Positions 1 to 7,998 of a DNA stretch of 64,000 nucleotides are shown one piece after another. Source of the DNA: Arsenicicoccus sp. oral taxon 190 (GTDB taxonomy: Bacteria > Actinomycetota > Actinomycetes > Actinomycetales > Dermatophilaceae); NCBI RefSeq assembly GCF_001189535.1, contig NZ_CP012070.1:1736001-1800000 (forward strand), written 5' to 3'. The position numbers and the translations under genes are program-made. The notes under the pieces were generated by a model that searched no databases, was not told the DNA's origin, and worked only from the letters and a program-made list of their open reading frames with translations. The first letter of the stretch is position 1. Each line of letters starts with the position of its first letter.

Positions 1-1027
1 CCTGGGAGGACGCGGGTCCGGGCTGCGTCGTCGGTGCGGGGGCTGCCGGCCTCGCTGCTCCGGCCCCGCCCGCGGCAGTGTTCCCCGCCGCGGTACCTGC
101 CCCAGCCGCACCCACCGTGGTCGACCCCGCCGCGGGGGCGACGGGCAGGCCCGCGAGCCGAGCCGCGCGCAACCGGGCGAAGTAGTCGGCCCACTGCGTG
201 CACGACGGGCGGTGCCCGGGCGTCTCGGACAGAGACGCGGCGAGCAGGTGCTGGCCCTCCGGGTCGAGGATGTCGGCGACCCGGCGGGGGTCGCGGGCGG
301 TGGAGGCGTTGGTGCCGGGGGACAGGCAGCGCAGGACGAAGAGGGCGTACTTGTAGACGTCGGTGTAGCTCGTCAGCTGGTTCCGCTCGGCGGCCGGTGG
401 CTCCCAGTCCGGGGTGTTGAGCTGGGGGACGGCCGACATGGTGCCGCGGACCCGCACGGCGTCGCAGTCGACGAGCATGATCCCGGCGTCCGCGCGCCCC
501 GGCCCCACGGAGAACAACGCGTTCTTGGCGTTGAAGTCGCCGAAGACGACGTTGTTGGTGTGCAGCAGGGCGAGGACGCGGGCGAGCTGCTCGCACAGGT
601 GCAGCCGCTGGTGCAGGTTGACCAGCGGGAAGCCGAGCTTGGCGCACCGGTTGGCCGCAAGGAAGAGGAACTGGATCTCGCGTTCCTTGCGCATCGCGGA
701 GCCGGTGATGGAGTGTCCGACCTGCACGAACGAGTCCGGGATGAGCGGCATGAGCAGGCCGACGACGCGGCCCTGGTCGCGCACCAGCCGGATCGGCCAT
801 GCCGCGTTCGAGTCCAGCAGGTCCCGGTCCGGGGCGCTCATGCGCGAGCGCACGCCCACGATGGCCTCGAGCCCGCCGCTGGCGAGCTGCCCCGCCTTGA
901 ACTCCTTGTAGGCGAGGTGGTGGTGCACGTCGGGCAGCTGGAGCGTCAGGCACCGGTAGACCCGGCCCTGACCGCCCTCGGCGATGTACTCCAGCTGCCC
1001 GAGCTGCGACCGGCGGACGCCGCGGTC
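1..1027 (-). CDS. Protein kinase-like protein, partial (runs off window start; 5' end unclear)
   Basis: Translating the minus strand from about 1027 gives an uninterrupted protein kinase-like sequence to the window edge. It opens with a glycine-rich loop (IAEGGQGRVYRC), then the VAIK-like lysine (HHLAYKEFKAG), a catalytic-loop equivalent LLHTNNVVFGDFNAKNALF and a metal-binding motif VDCDAVRVRG in place of DFG. HRD is replaced by FGDFNAKN, so this is a divergent kinase. The C-terminus lies outside the window. No ATG, GTG or TTG is visible before the glycine-rich loop. The frame emerges inside the 3' end of the upstream VWA gene, so it may be the second half of a frameshifted VWA-kinase fusion or a gene with a lost 5' end. 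It is the last gene of the minus-strand cluster starting at 3239. Confidence 0.7.
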
Positions 1028-1923
1028 TGGTCCTGGTCGGCCATGAAGAGGCGCATGGCGCGCTCGGGCGGGTTCTTGGGGTGGATGACCTCCTGCAGGA
1101 TGCGGGGGTCGGCACCCTGGAGGCCGAACGGGATGATGTTGGGGTACATCCGGTTGCCCGTGCCCGACGCCTTGTCGTACTGCGTCAGCGCGGCGAAGGC
1201 GGCCTTCCAGTCCGGCTCGGCGTCGGTCGGGGCGCCGTCGGACAGGAAGAACACGGCCGGCCGGTGCACGGCGAATCCGTCCGCCTTGAGCTGGTTGACA
1301 TCCCGCTCGATCTGGGTGCGCAGCAGGTCGAAGGCCGCCTTGTATGACGTCCGCCCCCGCCCCTCGAGCTGGGGCAGGGTGGTCTGCTCGAGCAGGTCGC
1401 ACAGCGGGAGCACCATGCGGGCGTCGTCGCTGAAGTCCATGACCCCGAAGCGGACCTTGTCGCAGATGATCGGGTCCTTCTCGAGGGCCTGGACCAGGCT
1501 CGGGAGGATGTTGTTGGCCTCGGTGAGGGCGCCGCTCTCGACCATGGAGTGCGAGACGTCGCAGACGAGGTAGAACGGCAGGAGCTTGGCCTTGTCGTCC
1601 TGCGGCGCGGGGGTGTCGATCGAGCTCGGCACCGGCTGCGCGGGGACGGCCGGCGCGGGAGGCGCCACCGGGGCGGCGGGCGCCGGGGTCGCGGTGGGAG
1701 CCGGAGCGGCGGCGGGCGCCTCGACCGGCGCGGGGGACTCGACGGGAGCCGGCGGGGCGACGGGCTGGGTCGGGTCCACCGGGTTCTCGCCCGGCGCGGG
1801 GGCCGCGGGCGGGGTGCTGGGCGGCGTGGGCACGCCCGGGGCGGTGGGCTCCGTCGGCACGGGCTGGGTCGGTGCCGGCTGGTTCGGTGCCGGCTGGGTG
1901 GGGTCGGTCGGGGGCTGGGTCAT
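946..1923 (-). CDS. VWA domain protein with proline-rich N-terminus
   Basis: 325 aa. Residues 1 to about 110 are Pro/Ala/Thr-rich and probably disordered. A von Willebrand factor A domain follows, with a MIDAS motif (LVCDVSHSM, pattern DxSxS), a conserved threonine region (GRGRTSYKAAF) and the aspartate loop FFLSDGAPTD. VWA domains of this type occur beside kinases in TerY-like and FHA/kinase clusters. The last 25 or so residues (from AASAGRSS) look unlike a VWA C-terminus and read out of phase with the kinase that overlaps them. The natural C-terminus has probably been lost to an indel or deletion. An SD-like GGAGG precedes the ATG. It lies in a co-oriented cluster with the zinc-ribbon protein (61 nt upstream) and the MT0933-like gene. 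Role unknown, perhaps a signalling partner of the kinase. Confidence 0.8.
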   Translation of the reverse strand: MTQPPTDPTQPAPNQPAPTQPVPTEPTAPGVPTPPSTPPAAPAPGENPVDPTQPVAPPAPVESPAPVEAPAAAPAPTATPAPAAPVAPPAPAVPAQPVPSSIDTPAPQDDKAKLLPFYLVCDVSHSMVESGALTEANNILPSLVQALEKDPIICDKVRFGVMDFSDDARMVLPLCDLLEQTTLPQLEGRGRTSYKAAFDLLRTQIERDVNQLKADGFAVHRPAVFFLSDGAPTDAEPDWKAAFAALTQYDKASGTGNRMYPNIIPFGLQGADPRILQEVIHPKNPPERAMRLFMADQDQTAASAGRSSGSWSTSPRAVRAGSTGA

Positions 1924-1984
1924 CGGGTCCTCCGTGATGGGTGGGTCATGGGTGGGTGGGACGAGCTGGGACGGATGGTCGTGG

Positions 1985-2803
1985 TCAGCCGAGCACCCGC
2001 CTCGCCGCCGTAGAGGAAGACCAGCGCGCCGGTGCCGGTGCGAGAGACTCGCGGCCGGTGATCCGGGCCGGCGGGTAGGCCGTGGCGAAGGTGGAGGCCT
2101 GCGAGGTCGCGGCGGTCGACGTCGCGCCAGCGGAGCCGGTGGGGCTGTCCGTCGAGGTGGCGCCGTCCGTCGTGGTCGGGCTGGTCCACGAGGTGGAGAC
2201 CGGGGTCGGATCGGCCGACGGCTCGGCAGAGTCGCCCCCGCCGGCGGACAGCAGGTTGAAGCCGAGGATGGCGCCCGCCACGGCCAGGATCACCGGGATC
2301 GCGAGGACCAGCAGCAGGAGGCGCAGGAGCATCGCCCCGGAGCCCGGCCACCGCCGGACCTGCGGGCGTTCGCCGTAGCCACCGGGGTAGCCGGGGCCGC
2401 CGCGCTGAGGCTGCTGTGGCGGCTACTGCTCCGGCGGGTACTGCTGAGGCGGGTATGGCGGGTACTGCTGACGCGGCGCCTGGGGGCCAGGGGAGCCGGC
2501 ATACGGTCCCTGCTGCCGACCGGGGTAGGGGCCCTGGGGCACCTGCGGCCGCGTCCGCGCTCGGGGCTGGCTGGGGGGCCGCTGCCGCGTGGGGCGCTGC
2601 GGCGCGGGCACGACCTGCGGGCGGGGGCGCTGCCCAGGCGCACCTCCGGACCCGGTGCCGGGCGGCGCGGCCGGGGTGGAGCCCGGGCCTGGCGCCGGGG
2701 GAGGCGGCGTCGCGGCCGGGGGCGTGGTCAGCACCATCTCCCCGCAGGACGGGCAGAAGGTGGCGCCGTCGGAGATCGCGGCGCCGCAGTGGGAGCAGCT
2801 CAT
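1985..2803 (-). pseudogene. Zinc-ribbon, proline-rich, single-pass membrane protein split by an in-frame amber codon
   Basis: The first part (2803 to 2423, 126 aa) has a zinc ribbon, MSCSHCGAAISDGATFCPSCG, with two CxxC knuckles, then a Pro/Gln/Tyr-rich region ending QYPPEQ and a TAG at 2423-2425. The same frame continues without another stop for about 145 codons. It carries the same composition (PPQQPQRGGPGYPGGYG), one membrane helix (LLRLLLLVLAIPVILAVAGA) and a Ser/Thr-rich outer tail ending near 1985. The layout zinc ribbon, Pro-rich linker, TM helix, outer tail is that of a single gene, so TAG most likely replaced CAG. The downstream half has an internal ATG at 2332 and could be made alone. 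The gene starts 13 nt after the MT0933-like gene. The extreme C-terminus may also be frameshifted. Confidence 0.7.
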
Positions 2804-2816
2804 CGTCGGCTCCGCC

Positions 2817-3239
2817 TCAGGAGGACCGCGTCCACTGGCCGTCGGGCCCGCGGTGCCAGCCCTCCTTGGGCTTGTCGGGGGCGGCGGTGGTGGGCGTGGT
2901 GGGTGCGGCAGGCGCTCCCGGCGCGGGCGAGGACGGAGCGGCCGACCCGGCCGGTGCCCCCGGGGCCGCGGGCGCCCCGGCCACGACGTCGACGCCCTTC
3001 TCGACCCAGCCCTTGGCGGTCTGGACCTGGGAGTGGTACCTGCGGCCGGTCTTGTCGTCGACCGTCCGGACGAGCTTGTCCAGGGCGCCGGAGATCTTGC
3101 CGCGGTTGGCCTGCGTGGTCCGGGCGACCTGCGTGCGGGCCTGGACCACCGCGTCCTCGGCGCCGTGCAGGAAGGTTTCGAGGGGGGAGCCGGAGGGGCC
3201 GGGCTGCTGGGGCGGGGTGCCGGTGGGTCCGGTGGTCAT
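2817..3239 (-). CDS. MT0933/Rv0909-like antitoxin-type protein
   Basis: 140 aa, no signal peptide. Residues 40-85 (NRGKISGALDKLVRTVDD, then KTGRRYHSQVQTAKGW) form an amphipathic helical segment. It resembles the actinobacterial MT0933/Rv0909 family, where xALDKxxxxVDxKTGxKYxxQVxxA recurs. The C-terminal half is Ala/Pro/Ser-rich and probably disordered, ending in a WHRGPDGQWT motif like those that close actinobacterial membrane-associated or scaffold proteins. An SD (CAGGAG) precedes the ATG. No toxin partner is visible next to it. It heads the minus-strand cluster, 13 nt before the zinc-ribbon gene, so an antitoxin role is doubtful and a structural or stress role is possible. Confidence 0.6.
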   Translation of the reverse strand: MTTGPTGTPPQQPGPSGSPLETFLHGAEDAVVQARTQVARTTQANRGKISGALDKLVRTVDDKTGRRYHSQVQTAKGWVEKGVDVVAGAPAAPGAPAGSAAPSSPAPGAPAAPTTPTTAAPDKPKEGWHRGPDGQWTRSS

Positions 3240-3329
3240 CGGGTCTCCTGAGGACGAGGCGAGACGTCTCTGACCGACTCACCTACCCCGGGGAGGGGGT
3301 GCGCTATCCCCGCCGGGCGGGGGCAGGGG

Positions 3330-4166
3330 TCAACCGAGCGCCGTGACCTCGTCGCCCACGCGGAGGGTGCCGGTGCTCTCGGGCACGAGGTTGACGCCGA
3401 AGACGATCCGCCCGTCGATGGTGTTGTGCGCCGCGATCGACCGCAGCGGCTCCTTGCTCTTGACCAGGGTGGCGGGGTCGTAGGTGGTCATCACGCAGCG
3501 GCCGCAGTGCTTGGCCATCCGGAAGGTGACCTCGCCGATGCGCACCCGGTCCCAGCCCTGCTCGACCAGCGGCTCGTCGAGCCCGTCGACGACGACGCTG
3601 GGCCGGAACCTCCCCATCGTCACGGGGATCGGCTCCTCGCCGCGCTCCGTCGTCGTCGCGTCGACCCAGCGCTGGACCAGCGCCAGCGAGGCGGTCGAGG
3701 TCAGCAGCAGCGGGAAGCCGTCCTGGTAGGCCACGGTCTCCCCGGGCCCGGCGAAGTCCTGGTCGACGGGCCGGAACCCCGGGTCGTCGCACCACACCAG
3801 CCGCAGCCCCGCGCGCCCCAGCAGGCCGCGCACCCAGGCGTCGGCCGCGTCCCCGGCCGGGAGCCCGCGCACGGCCGCGCCCCACACCTCACCCGTCACG
3901 TATGCCGCCCCGCGCGGCACCGGCACGACGAGATCGGGGAGCCCGGGTGCGGCCAGGTGCAGGCCGTCCTCGTGGGGCACCGCGGTGACGGTGAGCAGCC
4001 GCGGGTCCTTGCGGGCGCTGACCATGGACCCGTCGGCCTCCAGCACCATCCAGCGGCGGTCGTCGCGCAGCCCCCAGGTCTCCACCGGCCACGCGTCGTG
4101 CGCGATGCCCCGCCCCGACTTGAGGGGGTAGGTGGTGAGGGACGCGAGGTGGGCGGCGGGCGTCAT
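3330..4166 (-). CDS. MOSC domain protein (mARC/YcbX-like molybdenum cofactor protein)
   Basis: 278 aa with the two-part layout of the MOSC family. An N-terminal beta-barrel (residues 1-110) opens with LASLTTYPLKSGRGIAHDAW and contains DDRRWMVLEADGSMVSARK. The C-terminal MOSC domain (about 140-278) contains GRFRPSVVVDG and the cysteine segment AKHCGRCVMTTYDP, whose second cysteine matches the Mo-ligating cysteine of mARC proteins. Members bind sulfurated molybdenum cofactor and reduce N-hydroxylated compounds with electron-transfer partners. No reductase or ferredoxin domain is fused here, and none is adjacent. It sits 43 nt downstream of the carbonic anhydrase stop, in the same direction. Confidence 0.88.
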   Translation of the reverse strand: MTPAAHLASLTTYPLKSGRGIAHDAWPVETWGLRDDRRWMVLEADGSMVSARKDPRLLTVTAVPHEDGLHLAAPGLPDLVVPVPRGAAYVTGEVWGAAVRGLPAGDAADAWVRGLLGRAGLRLVWCDDPGFRPVDQDFAGPGETVAYQDGFPLLLTSTASLALVQRWVDATTTERGEEPIPVTMGRFRPSVVVDGLDEPLVEQGWDRVRIGEVTFRMAKHCGRCVMTTYDPATLVKSKEPLRSIAAHNTIDGRIVFGVNLVPESTGTLRVGDEVTALG

Positions 4167-4209
4167 ACGGTCCCGATCGCGCGCGGTGACCGGCGGGAGG
4201 GGAGGCGGG

Positions 4210-4890
4210 TCATCGGTCGTCCGAGGCGTCGGCGACGTCGCGCAGGTCGCCGATGTCTCCCACGTGGTCGATGTAGTGCACGTCGCCGTCGGCGAGGGCG
4301 TAGTTGATGCCGACGACGGCGAGCCTGCCGGCGAGGATCTGCTGCTGGATCAGCGCGGACCGCTCGGCGAGCATCCGCACGGTGCGGCGCACGTGCCAGG
4401 CGCCGATGTCCTCGGCCGTGGCCGGGGTGCGACCGTCGCCCTGGGAGCGGGCCTGGACGACCGAGGGCATGACCTTCTCGACGAGGTCGCGGATGTAGCC
4501 GCCGGGGATCTCGCCGCTGTCGGCCGCGGTGATGCCGGCGCGCACCGCCCCGCACGCGTCGTGGCCCATGACCACGATCAGCGGGGTGCCGAGGATCCCG
4601 GCGCCGAACTCGATGGTGCCGATGACGCAGGGGTCGAGCACGTGCCCGGCGGTGCGCACCACGAAGAGGTCCCCGAGGCCCTGGTCGAAGATCATCTCGG
4701 CCGCGACGCGGCTGTCGGCGCACCCGAAGAGCACGGCGAAGGGGCGCTGGCCGCCGGCGAGCTCGGTGCGGCGGTCGACGTCCTGGTTGGGGTGCAGCCG
4801 GTCGCCGGAGACGAAGCGGGCGTTGCCCGCGAGCATCCGCTGCCAGGCCTGCGCCGGGGTGACGGGGTGGTCCTCGGTGGCGGCGGTCAT
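4210..4890 (-). CDS. Beta-class carbonic anhydrase
   Basis: 226 aa. It interconverts CO2 and bicarbonate in the cytoplasm. Zinc ligands are recognisable: C in GCADSR, H and C in VMGHDACGAV. The D/R dyad of CADSR and the segment FVVRTAGHVLDP are typical of the beta class. The ATG at 4890 overlaps the fumarase TGA (ATGA), which fixes the start and indicates translational coupling. Pairing with fumarase may reflect carbon flux at the C4-dicarboxylate node, but that is inference. Confidence 0.93.
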   Translation of the reverse strand: MTAATEDHPVTPAQAWQRMLAGNARFVSGDRLHPNQDVDRRTELAGGQRPFAVLFGCADSRVAAEMIFDQGLGDLFVVRTAGHVLDPCVIGTIEFGAGILGTPLIVVMGHDACGAVRAGITAADSGEIPGGYIRDLVEKVMPSVVQARSQGDGRTPATAEDIGAWHVRRTVRMLAERSALIQQQILAGRLAVVGINYALADGDVHYIDHVGDIGDLRDVADASDDR

Positions 4891-6593
4891 GACTTCTCCA
4901 GTCCGGGGCGGGTGGTGATGGTCATGGCGACGGGCTTGGCGAACTCCGCGAAGAAGTCGTCGCCCTTGTCGTCGACCACGATGAAGGCGGGGAAGTCCTC
5001 GACCTCGATCCGCCAGACGGCCTCCATGCCGAGCTCGGGGTACTCCAGCACCTGGACGTCCTTGATGCAGTCCTGCGCGAGGCGCGCGGCGGGGCCGCCG
5101 ATGGAGCCGAGGTAGAACCCGCCGTGGGTGCGGCACGCGTCGGTGACGGCCTGGGACCGGTTGCCCTTGGCGAGCATCACCATCGAGCCCCCGGCGGCCT
5201 GGAACTGGTCGACGTAGGAGTCCATGCGCCCGGCCGTCGTCGGGCCGAAGGACCCCGATGCCATGCCCTCGGGCGTCTTGGCGGGGCCGGCGTAGTAGAC
5301 CGGGTGGTCCTTCAGGTAGCCCGGCATCTCCTCGCCGGCGTCCAGGCGCTCCTTGATCTTGGCGTGCGCGATGTCGCGGGCCACGACCAGCGGGCCGGTC
5401 AGCGACAGCCGGGTCCGCACGGGGTGCCTGGACAGCTCGGCGCGGATCTCGTCCATCGGGCGGTTGAGGTCGATCCGGACGACGTCGGCGCTGCGGCCCT
5501 CCTCCTGCGCGCCCTCGGCGAGGTGCTCGTCGGTCGTGTCGGGCAGGTAGTGCCCGGGCTCCATCTCGAGCTGCTCGATGAAGACGCCGTCGCGGGTGAT
5601 CTTGCCGCGGCACTGCCGGTCGGCCGAGCAGGAGACGGCGATGGCGACGGGCAGCGACGCGCCGTGGCGGGGCAGGCGGATGACGCGGACATCGTGGCAG
5701 AAGTACTTGCCGCCGAACTGCGCCCCGATGCCCTGCCGGCGGGTCAGCTCGAGGACCTGCTCCTCCATCTCGACGTCGCGGAAGCCGCGGCCCGTGGCGG
5801 CGTTGCCCGTGGTCGGCATCGTGTCGAGGTACTTGGCGCTCGCGTACTTCGCGGTCTTGAGGGCGAGCTCGGCGCTCGTGCCGCCGATCACGATGGCCAG
5901 GTGGTAGGGCGGGCAGGCCGCCGTGCCGAGGCCGCGGATCTTCTCGTCGAGGAAGCGCATCATGGCGTCCGGGTTGAGGATCGCCTTGGTCTCCTGGAAG
6001 AGGTAGGACTTGTTGGCCGAGCCGCCACCCTTGGCCATGAAGAGGAAGGAGTACTCCATCTCGTGGCCGCGCTCGGTGTCGGCATACAGCTCGATCTGGG
6101 CGGGCAGGTTGCTGCCGGTGTTCTTCTCCTCCCACATCGTGACCGGGGCGTTCTGGGAGTAGCGCAGGTTGAGCGTGGTGTAGGCGTCGTAGACGCCGCG
6201 GGCCAGCGGCTCCTCGTCGACGCCCTCGGTGAGCACGTGCTGGCCGCGCTCGCCCTTGATGATCGCGGTGCCGGTGTCCTGGCACATCGGCAGCACGCCC
6301 GAGGCGGCGATGTTGGCGTTCTTCAGCAGGTCGAGCGCGACGAACTTGTCGTTGTTGCTCGCCTCCGGGTCGTCGAGGATCGTGCGCAGCTGGGCGAGGT
6401 GCGCGGGCCGCAGGTAGTGGGCGATGTCGTGCATCGCGGTCTCGGCGAGCAGGGTCAGGGCCTGCGGCGCGACCCGCAGGAACTCCGTGCCGTCGGGCCC
6501 CGCGACCACCTCGACGCCGTCGGACGTCAGCCGGCGGTAGGGGGTGTCGTCGTGGCCGTGCGGCAGTAGGGCCTCGTAGGCGAACTCCGGCAT
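4887..6593 (-). CDS. fum: Class I fumarate hydratase (iron-sulfur)
   Basis: 568 aa, the usual length for class I fumarases with fused alpha and beta domains. It hydrates fumarate to malate in the TCA cycle. The N-terminal domain carries cluster and substrate motifs (GVLPMCQDTGTAIIKG, GGGSANKSYLFQETK, GLGTAACPPYHLAIVIGG), and another cysteine pair is in SCSADRQCRG. The C-terminal beta domain contains TGPLVVARDIAHAKI and FGPTTAGRMDSYVDQF. The oxygen-sensitive [4Fe-4S] cluster would be held by conserved cysteines in these motifs. It overlaps the carbonic anhydrase gene by 4 nt. The 73 nt to the upstream lacI-type stop hold no gene. Confidence 0.95.
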   Translation of the reverse strand: MPEFAYEALLPHGHDDTPYRRLTSDGVEVVAGPDGTEFLRVAPQALTLLAETAMHDIAHYLRPAHLAQLRTILDDPEASNNDKFVALDLLKNANIAASGVLPMCQDTGTAIIKGERGQHVLTEGVDEEPLARGVYDAYTTLNLRYSQNAPVTMWEEKNTGSNLPAQIELYADTERGHEMEYSFLFMAKGGGSANKSYLFQETKAILNPDAMMRFLDEKIRGLGTAACPPYHLAIVIGGTSAELALKTAKYASAKYLDTMPTTGNAATGRGFRDVEMEEQVLELTRRQGIGAQFGGKYFCHDVRVIRLPRHGASLPVAIAVSCSADRQCRGKITRDGVFIEQLEMEPGHYLPDTTDEHLAEGAQEEGRSADVVRIDLNRPMDEIRAELSRHPVRTRLSLTGPLVVARDIAHAKIKERLDAGEEMPGYLKDHPVYYAGPAKTPEGMASGSFGPTTAGRMDSYVDQFQAAGGSMVMLAKGNRSQAVTDACRTHGGFYLGSIGGPAARLAQDCIKDVQVLEYPELGMEAVWRIEVEDFPAFIVVDDKGDDFFAEFAKPVAMTITTRPGLEKS

Positions 6594-6666
6594 CTCGGTG
6601 CTCCTGCTCCTTCACATGTCACGGCGCAGCGGGGGTGCGCGCCGCGCCCCGGGCCTCGCCTGCCCG

Positions 6667-7761
6667 TCACCTGTGGCGGGCCCGTCCGGTCTCCCTAACC
6701 CTAGGCCCGCGCCCGTCCGTATGCCGCCCCGGGGCTGCGGCCACGGAGTCCCGCGGCACGGCGGGGCACGGCAGGTAGGTGCGCTGCGGCAGCTGGCCGA
6801 CGGACCCGTGCGCCAGGGCCTCCGCGGCGAGCCGGCCCATGTCGTAGAGCGGCAGCCGCACCGTCGTCAGCTGCGGGCGCAGCTGGGTGATGACCGGCTC
6901 GTGGTCGTCGTAGCCCACCACGGACAGGTCCTCGGGGATGCGCAGCCCGGCCTCGGCGGCGGCGAGGTAGACCCCGAGCGCCATCCGGTCGTTGCCGCAG
7001 GCGATGGCGGTCGGGCGGGTCGCGTCCGGGAGGGCCAGCAGCTCGCGGGCCAGCGCGTGCCCGGAGTCGACGTAGTAGTAGCCCTCCCGCACCACGACGT
7101 CGCCGCGGGCCACGCCGTGCTGCTCGACCTCCTCCAGGAAGCCCTCGAGGCGCAGCGACGTGGCCCAGGCCCCCGCGTGGCCGGTCAGGTAGGCGAGCCG
7201 CCGGTGCCCCGCCGCGCAGAGCAGCCGAGCCGTCTCCCGCCCGCCGAACCTCTCGTCGGGCAGGAAGCAGGGGACGGCATACGTGTCGTCGAAGGCGTTG
7301 GCGAGCACCAGGGGCAGCGGGGGGAGGGTCTCGGGCAGCTCGAGGGCCCGGGTGCCCGAGCAGGTGACGATCAGGCCGTCGACCTGGCGGTCGGCGAGCT
7401 CGTCCATGGCGAGCCGCATCCCGTGGGGGCGCCGACCGGTGTGGGTCACCAGCAGCACGCTGCCCTCGCTCCACGCCAGGTCGTGGGCGCCGTTGACGGT
7501 CTCCCCGGCGAAGGCCTCCATCGCGGGCTCGTCCACGACGATCCCGATGGTGCCGGTGCGGCTGCGGCGCAGCGACTGCGCGGTGCGGTTGGGGCGGTAA
7601 CCGAGGTCGTTGACGGCCTGCAGCACGCGCGCCCGGGTCGCGGCGCTGATCGTCTGCTTGGAGCGCGGGTTGAGGACGAAGGACACCGTGGTGGGGGAGA
7701 CGCCGGCCATCCGCCCGACGTCCGCGAGGGTCGGGCGGCGGTCAAGTCCCTGGGGCGCCAT
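6667..7761 (-). CDS. LacI-family transcriptional regulator
   Basis: 364 aa from the ATG at 7761. An upstream in-phase extension to 7833 would add 24 residues before the HTH and is rejected. The N-terminal HTH (PTLADVGRMAGVSPTTVSFV) and hinge helix (TRARVLQAVNDLGYRPN) are standard. The rest is a periplasmic-binding-like sensor domain (TGTIGIVVDEPAMEA, DGLIVTCSG, AIACGNDRMALGVYLAA, SVVGYDDHEPV). It is divergent from the sugar ABC importer 238 bp away, the usual arrangement of a local repressor relieved by a sugar. The proline/arginine-rich C-terminal tail after residue 335 is variable. Confidence 0.93.
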   Translation of the reverse strand: MAPQGLDRRPTLADVGRMAGVSPTTVSFVLNPRSKQTISAATRARVLQAVNDLGYRPNRTAQSLRRSRTGTIGIVVDEPAMEAFAGETVNGAHDLAWSEGSVLLVTHTGRRPHGMRLAMDELADRQVDGLIVTCSGTRALELPETLPPLPLVLANAFDDTYAVPCFLPDERFGGRETARLLCAAGHRRLAYLTGHAGAWATSLRLEGFLEEVEQHGVARGDVVVREGYYYVDSGHALARELLALPDATRPTAIACGNDRMALGVYLAAAEAGLRIPEDLSVVGYDDHEPVITQLRPQLTTVRLPLYDMGRLAAEALAHGSVGQLPQRTYLPCPAVPRDSVAAAPGRHTDGRGPRVRETGRARHR

Positions 7762-7785
7762 GCGGCGGAAGATACCGCCTCTGTG

Positions 7786-7803
7786 ATCGATCCGTACATC
7801 GAT
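7786..7803. promoter_or_regulatory. Candidate LacI-type operator in the divergent promoter region
   Basis: The 237-bp gap between the repressor and the first binding-protein gene holds two ATCGAT hexamers (7786-7791 and 7798-7803) flanking CCGTAC, an almost symmetric 18-bp element. A second CG-centred site, AACGTT, lies at 7824-7829. LacI-family operators are typically 14-20 bp palindromes with a central CG. Position and symmetry support a role, but no site is proven. Confidence 0.3.
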
Positions 7804-7998
7804 GAAGCGGCGCATGTCACAAGAACGTTGCATTGCGCCGACCCCGTTGACGGCTCGGGGTGCGCGCCCGATGCTGGGGGCACTAAAACGTCAAAGGCCG
7901 CCCGCAGCGCCGCGAGCAGGCACCCTGGCCGAGGGGCCCGGGGACCTTGCCCGCCCCCGGTGCACGAGTGGCGATGGACAAGGGATTGAGGTCACTCC

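Noticed and set aside
212..1573. Long plus-strand frame opposite the VWA and kinase genes
   Set aside because: Composition is antisense to recognisable VWA and kinase motifs. Such mirror frames are common at this GC content.
4891..6615. Arg/Pro-rich minus-strand reading in phase with the carbonic anhydrase and spanning fumarase
   Set aside because: It is a shifted frame of fumarase. The true carbonic anhydrase start is the ATG at 4890, coupled to the fumarase stop.
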